Source: Camellia lanceoleosa
Taxonomy: Eukaryota; Streptophyta; Magnoliopsida; Ericales; Theaceae
DNA length: 64,000 bases
Assembly (NCBI GenBank): GCA_025200525.1
Contig: CM045767.1
Coordinates: 9,593,273-9,657,272 of the forward strand
Direction of reading: 5' to 3'
The first letter of the stretch is position 1; the number at the start of each line of letters is the position of its first letter. This document shows positions 11,570 to 22,408 of this stretch, one piece after another. The notes under the pieces are model-generated. The model was not told the DNA's origin. It saw nothing but the letters and a program-made list of their open reading frames with translations, and made no database searches. Position numbers and translations under genes: made by a program.

Positions 11570-12125
11570 GGCCGTTTGATACATTTGATATATTTGAATT
11601 GGGCCTAAGGCCATTTTCCGTTTGCCATTCACCGTTGATTTGTTTGATATATCTGAATTGGGCCAAAGGCCGTCGGACATAAATGATTGGGCCAAAGGCC
11701 ATTGGACATGAATGATTGGGCCAAAGGTTGTCAAATATGAACGATTGGGCCAAAGGCCATTAGACATGAATGCAAAGATGGGCCAAAAGCCGTTTGAATA
11801 TGTCATTCGATATGTTAGAATACCGTGATGGGTCAGAAGCCATTTGAATGAAAGGGATCATGATCATGAATATGAAATACGTAAGAATACGAATATAAAG
11901 AGAATGGGTCCGAGGCCGTTTGATACGCCTGATATGTTTGAATTGTGCCCGAGGCCGTTTGATGTGTTCGAATTAGACCAAAGGTCGTTTTGAATAGAGA
12001 GTTGGTTGGACCAAAGGTCGTTTTCGTATAGATGGACCCAAGGTCGTATTGTTTTATATAAGAATTGGAGCTGAGGTCATTTTATATATAGACATGATGA
12101 GTTGGACCTAAGGTCGTTTTGCTTT
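11570..12125 (+). repeat. Array of GRCC-NNR-GGYC dyads (3' LTR)
   Basis: Counterpart of 5090-5615, again with about 14 units. Units to about 11950 are mostly of the GGCC type; from about 11975 they are GACC/GGTC. The order of the two types matches the 5' LTR, so the switch predates insertion. Confidence 0.8.
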
Positions 12126-13255
12126 GTTGAGATTTGTGAATCTAGTGTGAATGAGATTAGTGGTTAAAATATGTACATTACGAGTATGATTCATTTATGA
12201 ACGAATCTCATTCAATAACCTCTTTATTTTGATATTATTCACTGGGCGTTAGGTCACTCTCATTTATATGTATGTAGGTGAGTAAAGGGACATTCAACCC
12301 CAGCCTTAGTGGAATTTAAGAAAGGAACCCGAGTTTTGTGAAGTCAGCCAAGGTGCCTCACGCAAGAGGCTTGTTTATGATCTTTTGTATTTCTTTTGCT
12401 ACTTCTATTGGTCATGATAGACCATTTATGTGTATAAGCTTTTGGCATGGCTGACTATGTGTTTGAATGATCCTTAGTATACAAGATGTTAACTACTGAT
12501 ATGTGGTGTGAGTTATTATTAAGTATATGTGAAATGTTTTGACATGCCATGTAAACATAGCTCATTCGACAAAATTTTGAAGTTTGCTTCCGTTTTGGCC
12601 CCTTCACTCTGTTGCTATATGTTTGTTTTGGTTTGAGGCGGTAGGTAATCTCATGATTACTGGCCGGTTATGGCCTTAATCTATAGAGGCAGGTTCGGGT
12701 CATGACACTAATGAGATAAGAGAGTGAGGGAGATAGATCAGAGAGAGAGATCTGATATGTTGCAAAAAAAATCAAAGATCGGGGAAAGAGAGACAGAGAT
12801 AGAGACTGAGAGAGGGGCTTACTTGTGAGGTCGATCGGTGTGATGAGAGAGTGAGGTCGATCAATCAATCTTGCGACGAGAGAGAGTCGATCAGTGCAAT
12901 GCAGATGAAAAACGCGAGAATGAGAGACAGACTAATGAGATAAGAGAGTGAGCTGGTGTTTTGGAATTTGAAAGATAGATTAGGTTTTTTGTTTGTTTGT
13001 TTGTTATAGTCTATAGATGAAGTGAGATGAACGGTCAGATTTGAAGGGGGAAAAAAAAAAAAAAAGAGGGTTAATGCGGGGCGGGTTAGGCATGTACAAT
13101 TCAAACCCGCAACCCGCCCGCAATCCGAAAATTAGATAAAATCCAAACCGCACCCTACCCTAATGTGTTTGCAAAACTGCCCATACGTGTACTGGTTGGA
13201 TCGGGTATGGTGGTTTGGGCGAGTCGGATAACCCTACGCCCAGCCCTAATATATC

Positions 13256-14564
13256 CCTCTAAAAGTAGAGCTCTAATTCAGCTCCAGTGAGGTGGAAAGT
13301 CAAAAAATAAAATAAAAAAAATAAAGGCCAAAACATCAACACAGTAAGATTATTAGAGCTCATAAATTAGAGCCTCCAAAACATTTTTGTTTTATTACCA
13401 TGCAAAATGTGTTTTTGACCATGCAAAATGTGTTTTTGGGGCACTGAAAGGGGGAGGGAGGGGGAAGTTCTCCATTTTGGGCTTGTTACAGCACTAATTA
13501 AAACAAAGTTTGGACTTTTTTATTTTAGAATATTCTTTGGAATTTTTCAAATATTCATTGCTGAATATTCATAAGGATGCTGTTAACAACGTTTTTAAGG
13601 CATATATTAAAAGGGTTTTGTTAATAAATGTCTTCAGGACATTTGATAAGAAGTCTGCAATATTTATACATAATATATGAGAGTGCGTATAATATGCAAT
13701 ATATATTTAATTTAAATATTATTAGCCAATGCCATTAGGATAATCGTTAACTAAACCCATCTTAAAATAGTTTTAAAATATTGGACGTCTTTTACCTTTC
13801 CTTTGATAATGACAAAATTTTAAAAAAATTTCGACATCCATTTTATGTTTTTAGAATGATCATTTGATATTAGTAAGGATTTTATTAATATGTATTCTTA
13901 GAACACATGTTAAGAAAGTAATAAATGATGTTTAACTTTCTCCACTTGCATGGAAAATATAAATGTTGGATAGAAATTAATTATGATGTTTTTAAAGAGT
14001 TAATTTTTTTCATATGGATACAACTACCCCTATTTTCATAAGATAAAATTTCTTTAACTATTATTGCATATGATAATAAATAATTAAAAATTAAATGTCC
14101 TGTATTTTTTCTTTTCTTTTTTTTTTAAACGGTTCTAATATGGTGAGAATCCCACCAACATTTATGAAGGTACTATTGGAAAAAATTTAGTTGTAAAATA
14201 TTTTTATTTGATTTAATATTTAGAATTTATATTTTGAATTTATTTTAAAAATAATAATAAATTAGATTGACAAAAAAAAATTGAATTTCGAAATATTATT
14301 TTATGTTAAAAAAATCATATGAAAATAATTAGTGTTTAATTTTTTTTTAAATCACCAAATTAAATTTTAATTTTAATCATTTTGATAAATATATTCAAAA
14401 AGCTCAATCAATATATATGTGTTTATAGGGTTTGATAAAATACACTTGAAGTATAAGTTAGTACTAATGATGAGCACGTTCAAATTGAAATTAATACAAA
14501 CCATTAAATTTAAAGGAAAATGAAGAGATAGGCAAAAGAATAATGCCACATACATCAATTAGTG
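13256..14564. other. A+T-rich intergenic stretch, no gene seen
   Basis: Contains a small direct duplication of CATGCAAAATGTGTTTTTG (13400-13440) and a G-rich run near 13447. Stops are dense in all frames. Confidence 0.6.
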
Positions 14565-14930
14565 TATTAATTAGTATACTAATTGATGATGTGACATAAT
14601 TTAAAAGATTTTTATATTTGTAATATGATTAATGAGTAGGGTCAATAATAATGTCATAACTAGTGTTAGTAAGACCCGGGGGTATTTCTGCGCCAAACTC
14701 ACAGCAGTTACTACTATGAGTTGAAACGGCGTCGTGTCAGCTTTAAATTAAAAAAAAAAACACACACATTTTTGTTTGCTTATTGACATGGTTTGAACCC
14801 AAGCAAGGTGGAAAGCAAAACACGCTTTTAACAACTGTGCTACTTAGGCATCCTTTGAGTATGTTGGACATATGTTATATTTATTACAATCTTTATTTTA
14901 GCATAAAAAAAAATTTACAACCTGTTATTT
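14565..14930 (+). repeat. Left inverted arm of the Mutator-like element
   Basis: Reverse complement matches 17750-18203 with moderate divergence. It includes the subterminal TTTGAACCCAAGCAAGGTGG segment. Confidence 0.75.
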
Positions 14931-15110
14931 TTACAATTTGTATTCCAACATAAAAAAAAATTTACAACCTACTAGTATTACAATCAGATTCCAACATAAA
15001 AAAAAAATTACAACCTCGCTAGTATTACAATATGTATTCCACCATAAAAAGAAATTTACAATATATTATTATTACAATCAGATTCCAACATAAAAAAAAA
15101 TTTACAATTA
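14898..15110 (+). repeat. Tandem repeat, 4 to 5 copies of about 47 bp
   Basis: CATAAAAAAAAATTTACAA recurs near 14901, 14949, 14995, 15043 and 15092, each followed by a TATTACAATNNGATTCCA-type segment. It lies just inside the left arm. Confidence 0.8.
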
Positions 15111-15189
15111 GCTACAGCCACCATAAAGCTTATAAAATAAAATAAAAATCATTTCCATCTTCAAAAAAAAAAAATTCCAATATATACAA

Positions 15190-15390
15190 TAACAGTGGTG
15201 GCTTCTCCTTAAATAAACCTTGAATCCATATCAAACACAAATAAAATAAAACACAATAACAATTGTTTCTCCTTAAATAGACCTTGAATCCATATCCAAT
15301 ATGCACAATTTGATGCTCTATTTATCAAACACAAATAAAATAAAACACAATAACAGTGGTGGCTTCTCCTTAAATAAACATTGAATCTAT
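15190..15390 (+). repeat. Three-copy direct repeat inside the Mutator-like element
   Basis: Units contain ACAATAACAGTGGTGGCTTC, CTCCTTAAATAAACCTTGAA and CAAACACAAATAAAATAAAA. The middle copy is partly changed. Non-coding. Confidence 0.75.
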
Positions 15391-15455
15391 TTCAATTTAA
15401 TTCTCAAAAATAAAGCAAAAGGGTGGTCCGCTAGATAAATGTTTACATTTCAATT

Positions 15456-15958
15456 TTACGGGGGTGGTTCCGAATGACTGAAAAAATCAAACAAACTATC
15501 ATTACGAAAGACTGACTCAGCCACCATGGGACTGTGCTCTGCTAGATCAAATCCTAATCCTTGCCAAAAACAAAAAAAAGACATAAGGAAATGCATTGGA
15601 AATAAATACACACATATATGTAAAAACAAAAATGTAGATTGCAAACAAGTATATTACATACTTGAGAACTTTGTGGATTGAACGATGCTTGGGAAGACAA
15701 AGGCATTGATTGTGGATAAGTTGGCGGGCATGCAAAATTAACATCATGCATGAGCAAATTATATCCGGAATTCATTAATTGTGGCCAATAGGGTACCTCA
15801 ACATCCTAGTCCATAAAATATTGTTAGTAGTTTTATGATCATTATGTACTTAAGTAATATGATTTCAATAAAAAGAATAAGATCTCACCGGTGTGTGGTT
15901 TGAAGATGAATTTTGAATATTTCTAGTGTCGCTTGTCGCTTGACTGTTCAATACTCTA
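15456..15958 (-). pseudogene. Likely last exons of the FAR1-like gene
   Basis: On the minus strand three open blocks lie between splice-like signals: 15958-15890 (VLNSQATSDT...), 15806-15660 (DVEVPYWPQL...NPQSSQ) and about 15560-15456 (GLGFDLAEHS...SEPPP, stop). Acceptor-like TTTAG and GACTAG and donor-like CCG|GTGAGA and CAA|GTATGT sit at the edges. The last junction does not keep frame with the boundaries I tried, so the exon model is tentative or the gene is broken. Confidence 0.45.
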
Positions 15959-15975
15959 AAGATGTAAAATATTTA

Positions 15976-16530
15976 TCAGTACATTGCAAAATTTAAAAAT
16001 AAATCTAGCCAATTTGAAATCAAGTACTTCGGTAAATTCAATACCTGAGTAAGGCAGGTAGGTTGCGAAACAACTTTTGTTCTCTTAGTAGTCTTCTCAT
16101 GCCAAGGTTTTAATCTACTCCCACCCTTGTGTCTGCCCTTTTTCATTTTTAAGCCCTTAGCTCGTGCAAAGTTTGGATAAACTACAAATTCTTTGGTACC
16201 CACTTCAATATTGCCTTCACTACCAGAAGCGCCTAATCTGTCTAATGAAGTCATCATATTGTCTACCTTTGCACACAAATCCTTAAGAGTTTCATCAACT
16301 AATTGATAGTCAGGTTTGTATTCAGATGATCGAGCTGCTAGTTTGACCACTCTAGGACAAAGATCTCTGTAGCGTGCTGCTATCACCAACTTAGGGTCAT
16401 TCTCAACCACTGTAACTGTTTCCTCAATTGCACAATCCTTCGCATCTAGTCTCCATCGACCTAATATATACCTTTCAGGAATTTCCAACACATGGCATAG
16501 AATTGTTGGCCAACTTCTCAAGTGCACCAT
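15976..16530 (-). pseudogene. FAR1/FHY3-type MULE transposase, C-terminal fragment
   Basis: The 184-codon open frame begins with a WPTILCHVLEIPERYILGRW segment, which corresponds to the end of the SWIM zinc finger and the IPxRYILxRW motif of FAR1/FHY3 proteins and related Mutator transposases. A Lys/Arg-rich KGRHKGGSRLK motif follows near residues 132-142, also usual in the family's C-terminus. The N-terminal zinc finger and the catalytic DDE domain are absent from the window. A plausible donor lies near 16045 (CAG|GTATTG) or 16035. The fragment sits between the inverted arms, supporting the Mutator call. Confidence 0.65.
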
Positions 16531-17149
16531 TTTTCATTTCGGCACTACTGAATATAAAGTCTAATAACAATAAAAATAGCACAAAAATAACATCAACAAT
16601 AAGATAAATTATCACAATCATGTTCAAAATCTGTACATAGAAAAGATTGATCCATGGAAATCAAATAGAACAATAGACCAATACAAATATGTAAGTGTCG
16701 GTTTACTTATTCCCTAAAAAAAAATAATACTAAAAAGTAAAAGGAAACAAAAATTGATTCCTTTTTATTCAATATGCATGCATGTGCATATTGAGAAATT
16801 AATAACTAATTTTTGTGAAATCTGAACAATAATAACTAATTTTTATATTTTTGTTTCTCATTCATGAACTCAAGCAAAATCTTTGGACACAATCTAACAG
16901 AGCATCAATCCCTAATTAGCATAACTAATTTTTGGCAACTTCATTAATAGCAATTCACAATACAACTTCATTTCTAATAATAACAGAGCATCAATTTCAT
17001 AACAAAGCATCAATTTGAATTAAAAAAGATCATAAATTTTTTTTAACACAATCTCTATTTTTCAACCTCAATAACAGATTGTAATAAATACTATTTGATA
17101 TGAAAATAAAAGCATCAATAACAGCATCAATTTGAACTAAAAAAGATCG

Positions 17150-17400
17150 TAATGTATATATATATACACATAATAGATTATAATAAATAACAAAAAGATC
17201 ATAAAAAAGATCATAATATATATATATATATACATAATAGATTATAATAAATAACAGCATATCAAATAGATCTAATATTAAAATCCCTAATTAAAAACAC
17301 AATCTCTATTTGATATGAAAATAAATCACCATATATATATACATAATAGATTATAATAAATACAATATATATATATATATATTATATAACAGATTGCTCA
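17150..17400. repeat. (TA)n-rich zone with repeated ACATAATAGATTATAATAAA
   Basis: Several short TA runs separated by copies of the 20-bp word, followed to 17530 by repeated TTTTTCAACCTCAATAA words. Confidence 0.7.
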
Positions 17401-17749
17401 TTTTTCAACCTCAATAATATTTTTCAACCTCAATAACAGATTGCTTATTTTTCAACCTCAATAACATATTGTTACAAAAGATTGCTTATATATATAATAG
17501 ATTGTTTATTTTTCAACCTTAATATATAACAGATTGTTTATATATATACAAAAGATTCTTACCAGGTAAATAAGCAACCTCAATGACAATGGTGATAGTG
17601 GAGCTACGATACAACAATGGCGGAGGACCGTCGGAGCAAACGGTGGAGGCACGGTGGAGGAACGACTGAGTAATGGTGGAGAGACGGTAGACCCAAACCC
17701 TTCCCGCTCACAAACTCACGTTTTTGGCTTCAATTGTTTTTTTGTATTT

Positions 17750-18203
17750 TACTTATAACAGGCTTGTAATTTTTTTTATGCTGGAATAAAGATTATAATA
17801 AATATAATATATGTCCAATATATATAAAGAATGTCTAAGTAGCACAGTGGTTAAAGCGTGTTTTGCTTTCTACCTTGCCTAGGTTCAAACTGTGTGAACA
17901 ACCCAACAAATTTTCTTTTTTTATTTTTATTTAGAGCTGAAACGACGCTGTGTCAACTCACAGAAGTAACTACAGTGAGTTGGGTGCAGCAGTACCCCCA
18001 AATCCGTGTTAGTACACTAATTGATACATGTAGCATCACTGTACACAAAAATAACGGTGGTGCTACATGTACCAATTAGTGTACTAACTAGTGTATCAAT
18101 ACTAGTTATGACATTATTATTAACCCCAATCATTAATCACATTACAAATATCAAAAATCTTTTAAATTATATCACATCATCAATTGGTACACTAGTTAGT
18201 ATT
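17750..18203 (-). repeat. Right inverted arm of the Mutator-like element
   Basis: Inverted counterpart of 14565-14930. Its extra internal block (about 18009-18100) is itself an inverted repeat. Confidence 0.75.
18009..18095. repeat. Small fold-back within the right arm
   Basis: The outer words GTTAGTACACTAATTGATAC and GTACCAATTAGTGTACTAAC are inverted copies, and CATGTAGCATCAC faces GTGGTGCTACATG. The spacer is about 20 bases. It is absent from the left arm. Confidence 0.75.
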
Positions 18204-18364
18204 ATTCCAAAAATAAGGGAGGTGAAGGGCGCAAAACAGAAAGAGTATATTATAAATATAAAACAATTTAATTAAGACAGTTTTTAAAGTTGTGTTATTT
18301 TCTATACAAATTGATATAAATGCATTCATTTAATATATTCTTAACATCTGTCCTTAGAGTACAT

Positions 18365-18545
18365 GTGGCATAATTTTAGTATATGTTGGTATACTAATTA
18401 ATACACTAAAAGATGATGTAACATAATTTTATAAGTTTTAAGTTTTTGAAATTTGTATAATGAGTGGGGTTATAATTTTGAAATAGTAATGCTATAATAT
18501 ATATTGATAAATTAATTAATATGCTAATTGGTGTATGTAACATTA
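18365..18545. repeat. Relative of the arm-terminal MITE sequence
   Basis: GGTATACTAATTAATACACT, AGATGATGTAACATAATTTT and AATGAGTGGGGTT repeat the outer sequence of the Mutator arms in diverged form, suggesting an independent copy of a small palindromic element. Confidence 0.5.
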
Positions 18546-19903
18546 TGATAACAAATGCCTATTAGTAATGATATTGTAAAACTTATTGCAGTAATAAACG
18601 ATTGTGTATAATGGCTTTCATTTGTGAGTTTTGATTTATTTTTAATTTATTTGTGTCTATATTGAAATGTGATGGGAAAGTACAACTAGTTGAATTGTGT
18701 TTTTTAAAAATATTTTTATAGTGATACAATTTATTATTAAAAATTAAATAATTTCAATTCATATAAAAATATATGTGTTGGGGACTTTTATACTTCTCTT
18801 TTGACTAGTTTGAATTTGGAAATTTGACTTGTACATTAAAAAAATTTAAAAATTTAAAAAATAAATTAAAAAGTATTAAAATTTTCAAAAAAAATAAAAA
18901 AAGTCATTGAAAAACAAGTTATAACACTAGTCATTCACATTTTTTCATAAAATTTATAAAAAAAAAATTCTCAAATACATAATTTTTTTTATTTCATTAA
19001 AATAAAAAAAATAAACACCAAAGAAGCCTACACAAATGAATCTTAAGCCATTCAATGTATCAATTTTTTAGTTCAGTGATTTTGGTCGCTAATAATCTTT
19101 TGGGACAACATTAGTTAATTTGTATATTAAATTGAATTTATTTCATCCTTTTTTTTAATTTAAAATGAATGATTTTTTTTTTTTTCCAATGTATTCAAGG
19201 AGGTTTGGCATTTGACTCTTTTTAATAAAAAAATTTTTGGGTTTTTAACTTTTTTTTAGAACTTACAAAATTAATGTGGTTAAAAATTATTAAAAATTTT
19301 TTTTTGTTAGTAGAAAAGTTTTTTTTTTTTTTTTTTTTTTAAAAAAAAACTTTCAAAGTTACTTTTTTTTTAGCTCTTTTTAAACATACTATTAACTTAT
19401 TAAGCTAAAAAGTAATTTTTTTAGATGATCCAAAACCGAGAGAGTTCCTTAATTTAAAGGGGAATCATTCCACAGTGGGGCTAAAAAAAGGAAAATGCCC
19501 TAGGCCCCTTTCTCCACCACCCCCACCCCTACCCCTACTCCTACCCCTACGTGAGTGTTGGTGATTGGAAGAAAAGAAAAAAAAAAAAAAAAACTGACTA
19601 ACGAAAAAACAGTAGGGTCGTGGGGTGACCTCCATTGGGGGTCTCCATCATTGCCGCTAAAAAAAAAACACAAACATGTTTGAGTTGCACCCAATCACAA
19701 AATAAGTTACACCCACCATGTATGTGTAATTTTTTCTCTCTCCCACTTTTGAGTAATTCTCCCTAATTCAAACCATAGTTTACATATAATATGCGTGATG
19801 TGTGTTGTATGAATCATTAACGATACCTTATTTGAGCTTTATTGTATTATCTATATGAATAAAAAATAAAAATAAAATAAAAAACACATTATCACCCCTA
19901 CCA

Positions 19904-19942
<39 letters not shown>

Positions 19943-20548
19943 GCTAATCTTTATCTAGATTTTTGTTTTAAAATATATCCACTTAACGAGGCTGTGATGT
20001 GGAACTAAAAATGGTTTTTTGATACCATATATGGATTTAATTGTGGGTTAAATTATCAATAAATCTTAATAGTTGAATTTAATTCCTATAAAGTCTTATT
20101 GAAAATTATTAATCAATATCTAAAATTTTATTTGAAAATTTTATTTGACACAAAATATTATCTGTTTAAAATAAGTTTATGATATATTTTTTATAACTAT
20201 TATTTAAATAGAAATATTTTGAAAACTTTACTATTCACTTTTTAAAAAATTGGGCTGATTACTATTTATTTTTTGACAAATTGATTGGTTGTATTATTTT
20301 GACAAATTTGATATTGATTGGTTGTTTTATTTTGACAAAATTGATATGGAGTGGTAGGATATATTTAATTTAAAATATCTACAACATATATAATATTTTA
20401 AAGAGGGCATATATTTTCAGATCCATCATAAATATTATTTAAAAAGATTTTTCTGTGTACGTAAATATTTGATTAGAACATTATATATATAATGCATATA
20501 AAACAAATAACATACATCACGGGAGCAATTATATATTTTTTTTTACAC
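18546..20548. other. A+T-rich stretch with simple repeats, no gene seen
   Basis: Contains long poly-T and poly-A runs (about 19160-19345), a C-rich ACCCCTACCCCTAC tract at 19515-19550 whose minus strand could form a G-quadruplex, a (CT)n run at 19909-19940, and a short TTGACAAATTGATTGGTTG repeat near 20275-20345. No coding potential was recognised. Confidence 0.6.
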
Positions 20549-20806
20549 AACATTGATTGCATCATATATATTAGCATGTGGAAACATTGAATATTAGCAT
20601 ATGAAAACATTAATTATTAGCATGTGGAAAGTCATACATGATATAATTCAAATTAACTTTTTTTTTTTGCTTTTTTATAACATTGATTGTATCATATATA
20701 TTAGCATGTGAAAACATTGAATATTAGCATATGGAAACATTAATTATTAGCATGTGGAAAGTAATACATGATATAATTCAAATTAACTTTTCTTTTTGCT
20801 TTTTTG
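20549..20806. repeat. Tandem duplication, 2 copies of about 130 bp
   Basis: AACATTGATTG begins copies at 20549 and 20679. Each contains two TATTAGCATRTG words and ends ATTCAAATTAACTTTT. The duplication abuts the Copia insertion site, so it predates it. Confidence 0.85.
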
Positions 20807-20810
20807 TACA

Positions 20811-21787
20811 TGAAAATCCTATGTGATTCGTGATTAGATAAAGATTAAAATATTCCAAATCCCAAAAATTCCAAAACACTCAATCTAAAATCATCAAGCA
20901 CTTACGAGAGTGATTTTAGTTTGTTTGTTTTTAGGAAAAAATAATAAATCAACACAAATGATTTTTTTACGTAGAAAAACCACAATTGAAGAACTTTCAA
21001 TTGTAATCAAAAACCACGGGCGAACCGCCACTAATCAATCCACTATTGAAGGACTACAAGGTTACAAAGAAACCATACAAATTACCCAACCCAGTCAATT
21101 TGTCTCTGAATCTTCTGTAACTCTTTCACCACGCCTTTGTCACGGAACTGATTCTGAAGTTGATTCCACACCACAACTTCACTTGTCGAATTAACGACTA
21201 CGTAAAGAATCAAACGCCTTTTGAAACTTTACGTATTGATCTTCGGATTCCACCGAAGGGAACACTCTTGAATATGTAGTATCAAACTCTTTGATGTATG
21301 AATCTTAACTCATGAGTTTTAGAAAACTCTCAAGAACATCAAAGAAAACTTATCAAACTTTCAGAAGAACACTTCAAACAAAACTCTAGAATTCTTGAAT
21401 CAGACCTAGAAAAAGTTAGATTGGTTTGAGAAGAAAACCATCTACTTATACACAACCAAAAGGAGTCCCAGATCTGAAAGAAATCAAACACTTGAAGCCA
21501 ATCCAGATTCTGAAAACCGCGATCTCCGCTCGAGCGCTCCACTCTCCGCTCGAGCGGCCTGTCTCAAACCTGTGTGTAATTAAACTGAGGTACGCTCGAG
21601 CGCTTCCTCTTCCGCTCGAGTGTAAAATTACATCCTTCAAGATTTCAGCCTGCCGAGATATCGAAGTTCTTCCAATCTCCGCCGAAAGACATGGCCTCGC
21701 TCGAGCAGGAAGAACAAAAATACAAAAATTACATTTTGATCAGGCACAAAGTTTTGTCACCGGCTTTGACAATAAAGGGACCAAACA
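20811..21787 (-). repeat. 3' LTR of the Copia element
   Basis: 977 bp; on the minus strand it begins TGTTTGGTCCC and ends GGATTTTCA. It carries two palindrome pairs (21528 and 21548; 21594 and 21614), a lone copy at 21699, and a TATAAG box (minus strand, 21450 to 21445). Confidence 0.93.
21528..21706 (-). repeat. Paired GCTCGAGC palindromes in the Copia 3' LTR
   Basis: Pairs start at 21528/21548 and 21594/21614, both exactly 20 bp apart; a single copy starts at 21699 where the other LTR has a different sequence. They lie upstream of the LTR TATA box on the coding strand, that is, in U3. Confidence 0.88.
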
Positions 21788-21800
21788 ATCTCCCCCTTTG
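21788..21800 (-). other. Polypurine tract of the Copia element
   Basis: Reads CAAAGGGGGAGAT on the minus strand, directly before the 3' LTR. Confidence 0.85.
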
Positions 21801-22408
21801 TCAATTCCCGGACAAAACCTATCTAAACATTGTTCCTTAAAACAAACGCACTAGACAGTATAAAAACAAGGAAACAATATACAATAACTTCTCAACATAT
21901 AACCTCTCAAAATTCTATCAAGCACACAACTAGATCAAGCACACAACCATGGATCTTCAACGATGGAACTTCAACATCCAATTCAAAGAACACAATCCGT
22001 TAACTTTGCACCTGTGAAATAGCATTCAACATACAAAACAAAACTGTGGAAGAAGATAAATGTGAAATATATAAAACATAATATCCACAACATCCAAAAT
22101 AAAGAAATGTACCATCAATGAAACCAACAAATATCCAAGGTCGAATCATCTGTCCAAAAGCTATCTGTGCAATGTGACCAAATACTATCTGTGCAATATG
22201 TGCAAAAACTCTAACTGTGCAAAAACTATCCAAAACTGTCCATACACCAAATATCTTCCAAAAAACCAAAAGAAATTGTCCAAAAAGAAGATCTGTGCAA
22301 AAAACTTCCAAGACTTCCAAGATCACCCCAAAAACTGTCCAAGATCAAGATCACTGTCCAAGATCAAGATCACCAAAATTCTCCCCCTTTTTGTCTGGGA
22401 AGCACAAA
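21801..22408 (-). other. Non-coding region between extra ORF and polypurine tract
   Basis: Contains repeated CTGTCCAAAA/CTGTGCAA words at 22150-22360. I recognise no protein in it. Confidence 0.5.

Larger units (their letters stand above)
1855..12707 (+). mobile_element. Ty3/gypsy LTR retrotransposon, decayed, probably Tekay/Del-like
   Basis: The element starts TGTAATAACC and ends GGGTCATGACA. It is flanked by a perfect 5-bp duplication CTAAT at 1850-1854 and 12708-12712. It has long LTRs (about 2.7 kb without the nested insertion), a TGGTATCAGAGC primer site directly after the 5' LTR, a polypurine tract directly before the 3' LTR, and gag and integrase remnants in the sense direction. The internal region (6204-9969) is about 3.8 kb, shorter than a complete gag-pol, and reverse transcriptase cannot be recognised, so it has lost coding sequence. 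The long LTR, TGTAA start and integrase type suggest the chromovirus Tekay/Del lineage; that lineage call is an inference. Confidence 0.9.
9970..12707 (+). repeat. 3' LTR of the gypsy element
   Basis: A 2738-bp copy of the 5' LTR without the nested insertion. It ends GGGTCATGACA and is followed by the CTAAT target duplication. It contains a TATA box (10305), four complete palindrome pairs and the GGCC array. Confidence 0.93.
714..13247. mobile_element. hAT-like non-autonomous DNA element, interrupted by a gypsy element
   Basis: Without the gypsy insertion the element is about 1.7 kb (714-1854 plus 12713-13247). The left end begins TTAGGGTGTCC and the right end finishes CGCCCAGCCCT, so the termini are related inverted AGGG(C/T) ends. 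Both subterminal zones are G+C-rich with GCGGGTT/AACCCGC words, as is common in plant hAT elements. The flanks GATATATC (706-713) and AATATATC (13248-13255) match at 7 of 8 positions, the length expected for a hAT target duplication. No transposase ORF was found. The two halves clearly belong together, because the GAGAGTGAGGGAGA and TGATATGTTGC blocks occur on both sides of the insertion. The hAT assignment is an inference. Confidence 0.45.
14565..18203 (-). mobile_element. Mutator-like element with long inverted arms and FAR1-like remnant
   Basis: The arms 14565-14930 and 17750-18203 are inverted copies: both contain the GATGATGTGAYATAATTT block, an AAACGRCG(T/C)YGTGTCA block, GAAAGCAAAACACGCTTT and an ACAATCTTTATT/CAGCATAAAAAAA inner end. 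The right arm is longer by about 95 bp because of an internal fold-back. A FAR1/MULE transposase C-terminal fragment lies between them on the minus strand. Long terminal inverted repeats plus a FAR1-type transposase are typical of Mutator-like elements. The exact outer ends and target duplication were not resolved, and the outer 100 bp may belong to a separate palindromic MITE. Confidence 0.65.

Noticed and set aside
19500..19694. Open frame ending in a VGVGVGVG run
   Set aside because: Product of the C-rich repeat; no conserved segment.
21528..21706. GCTCGAGC copies as cloning (XhoI) or adapter artefacts
   Set aside because: They occur in different sequence contexts in three elements, in both LTR copies, with transition-type decay, so they are genomic.
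22000..22326. 108-codon minus-strand open frame before the Copia polypurine tract
   Set aside because: Phe/Ile/Cys-rich translation of repeated CTGTGCAA words; no recognisable domain and not seen in other such elements.
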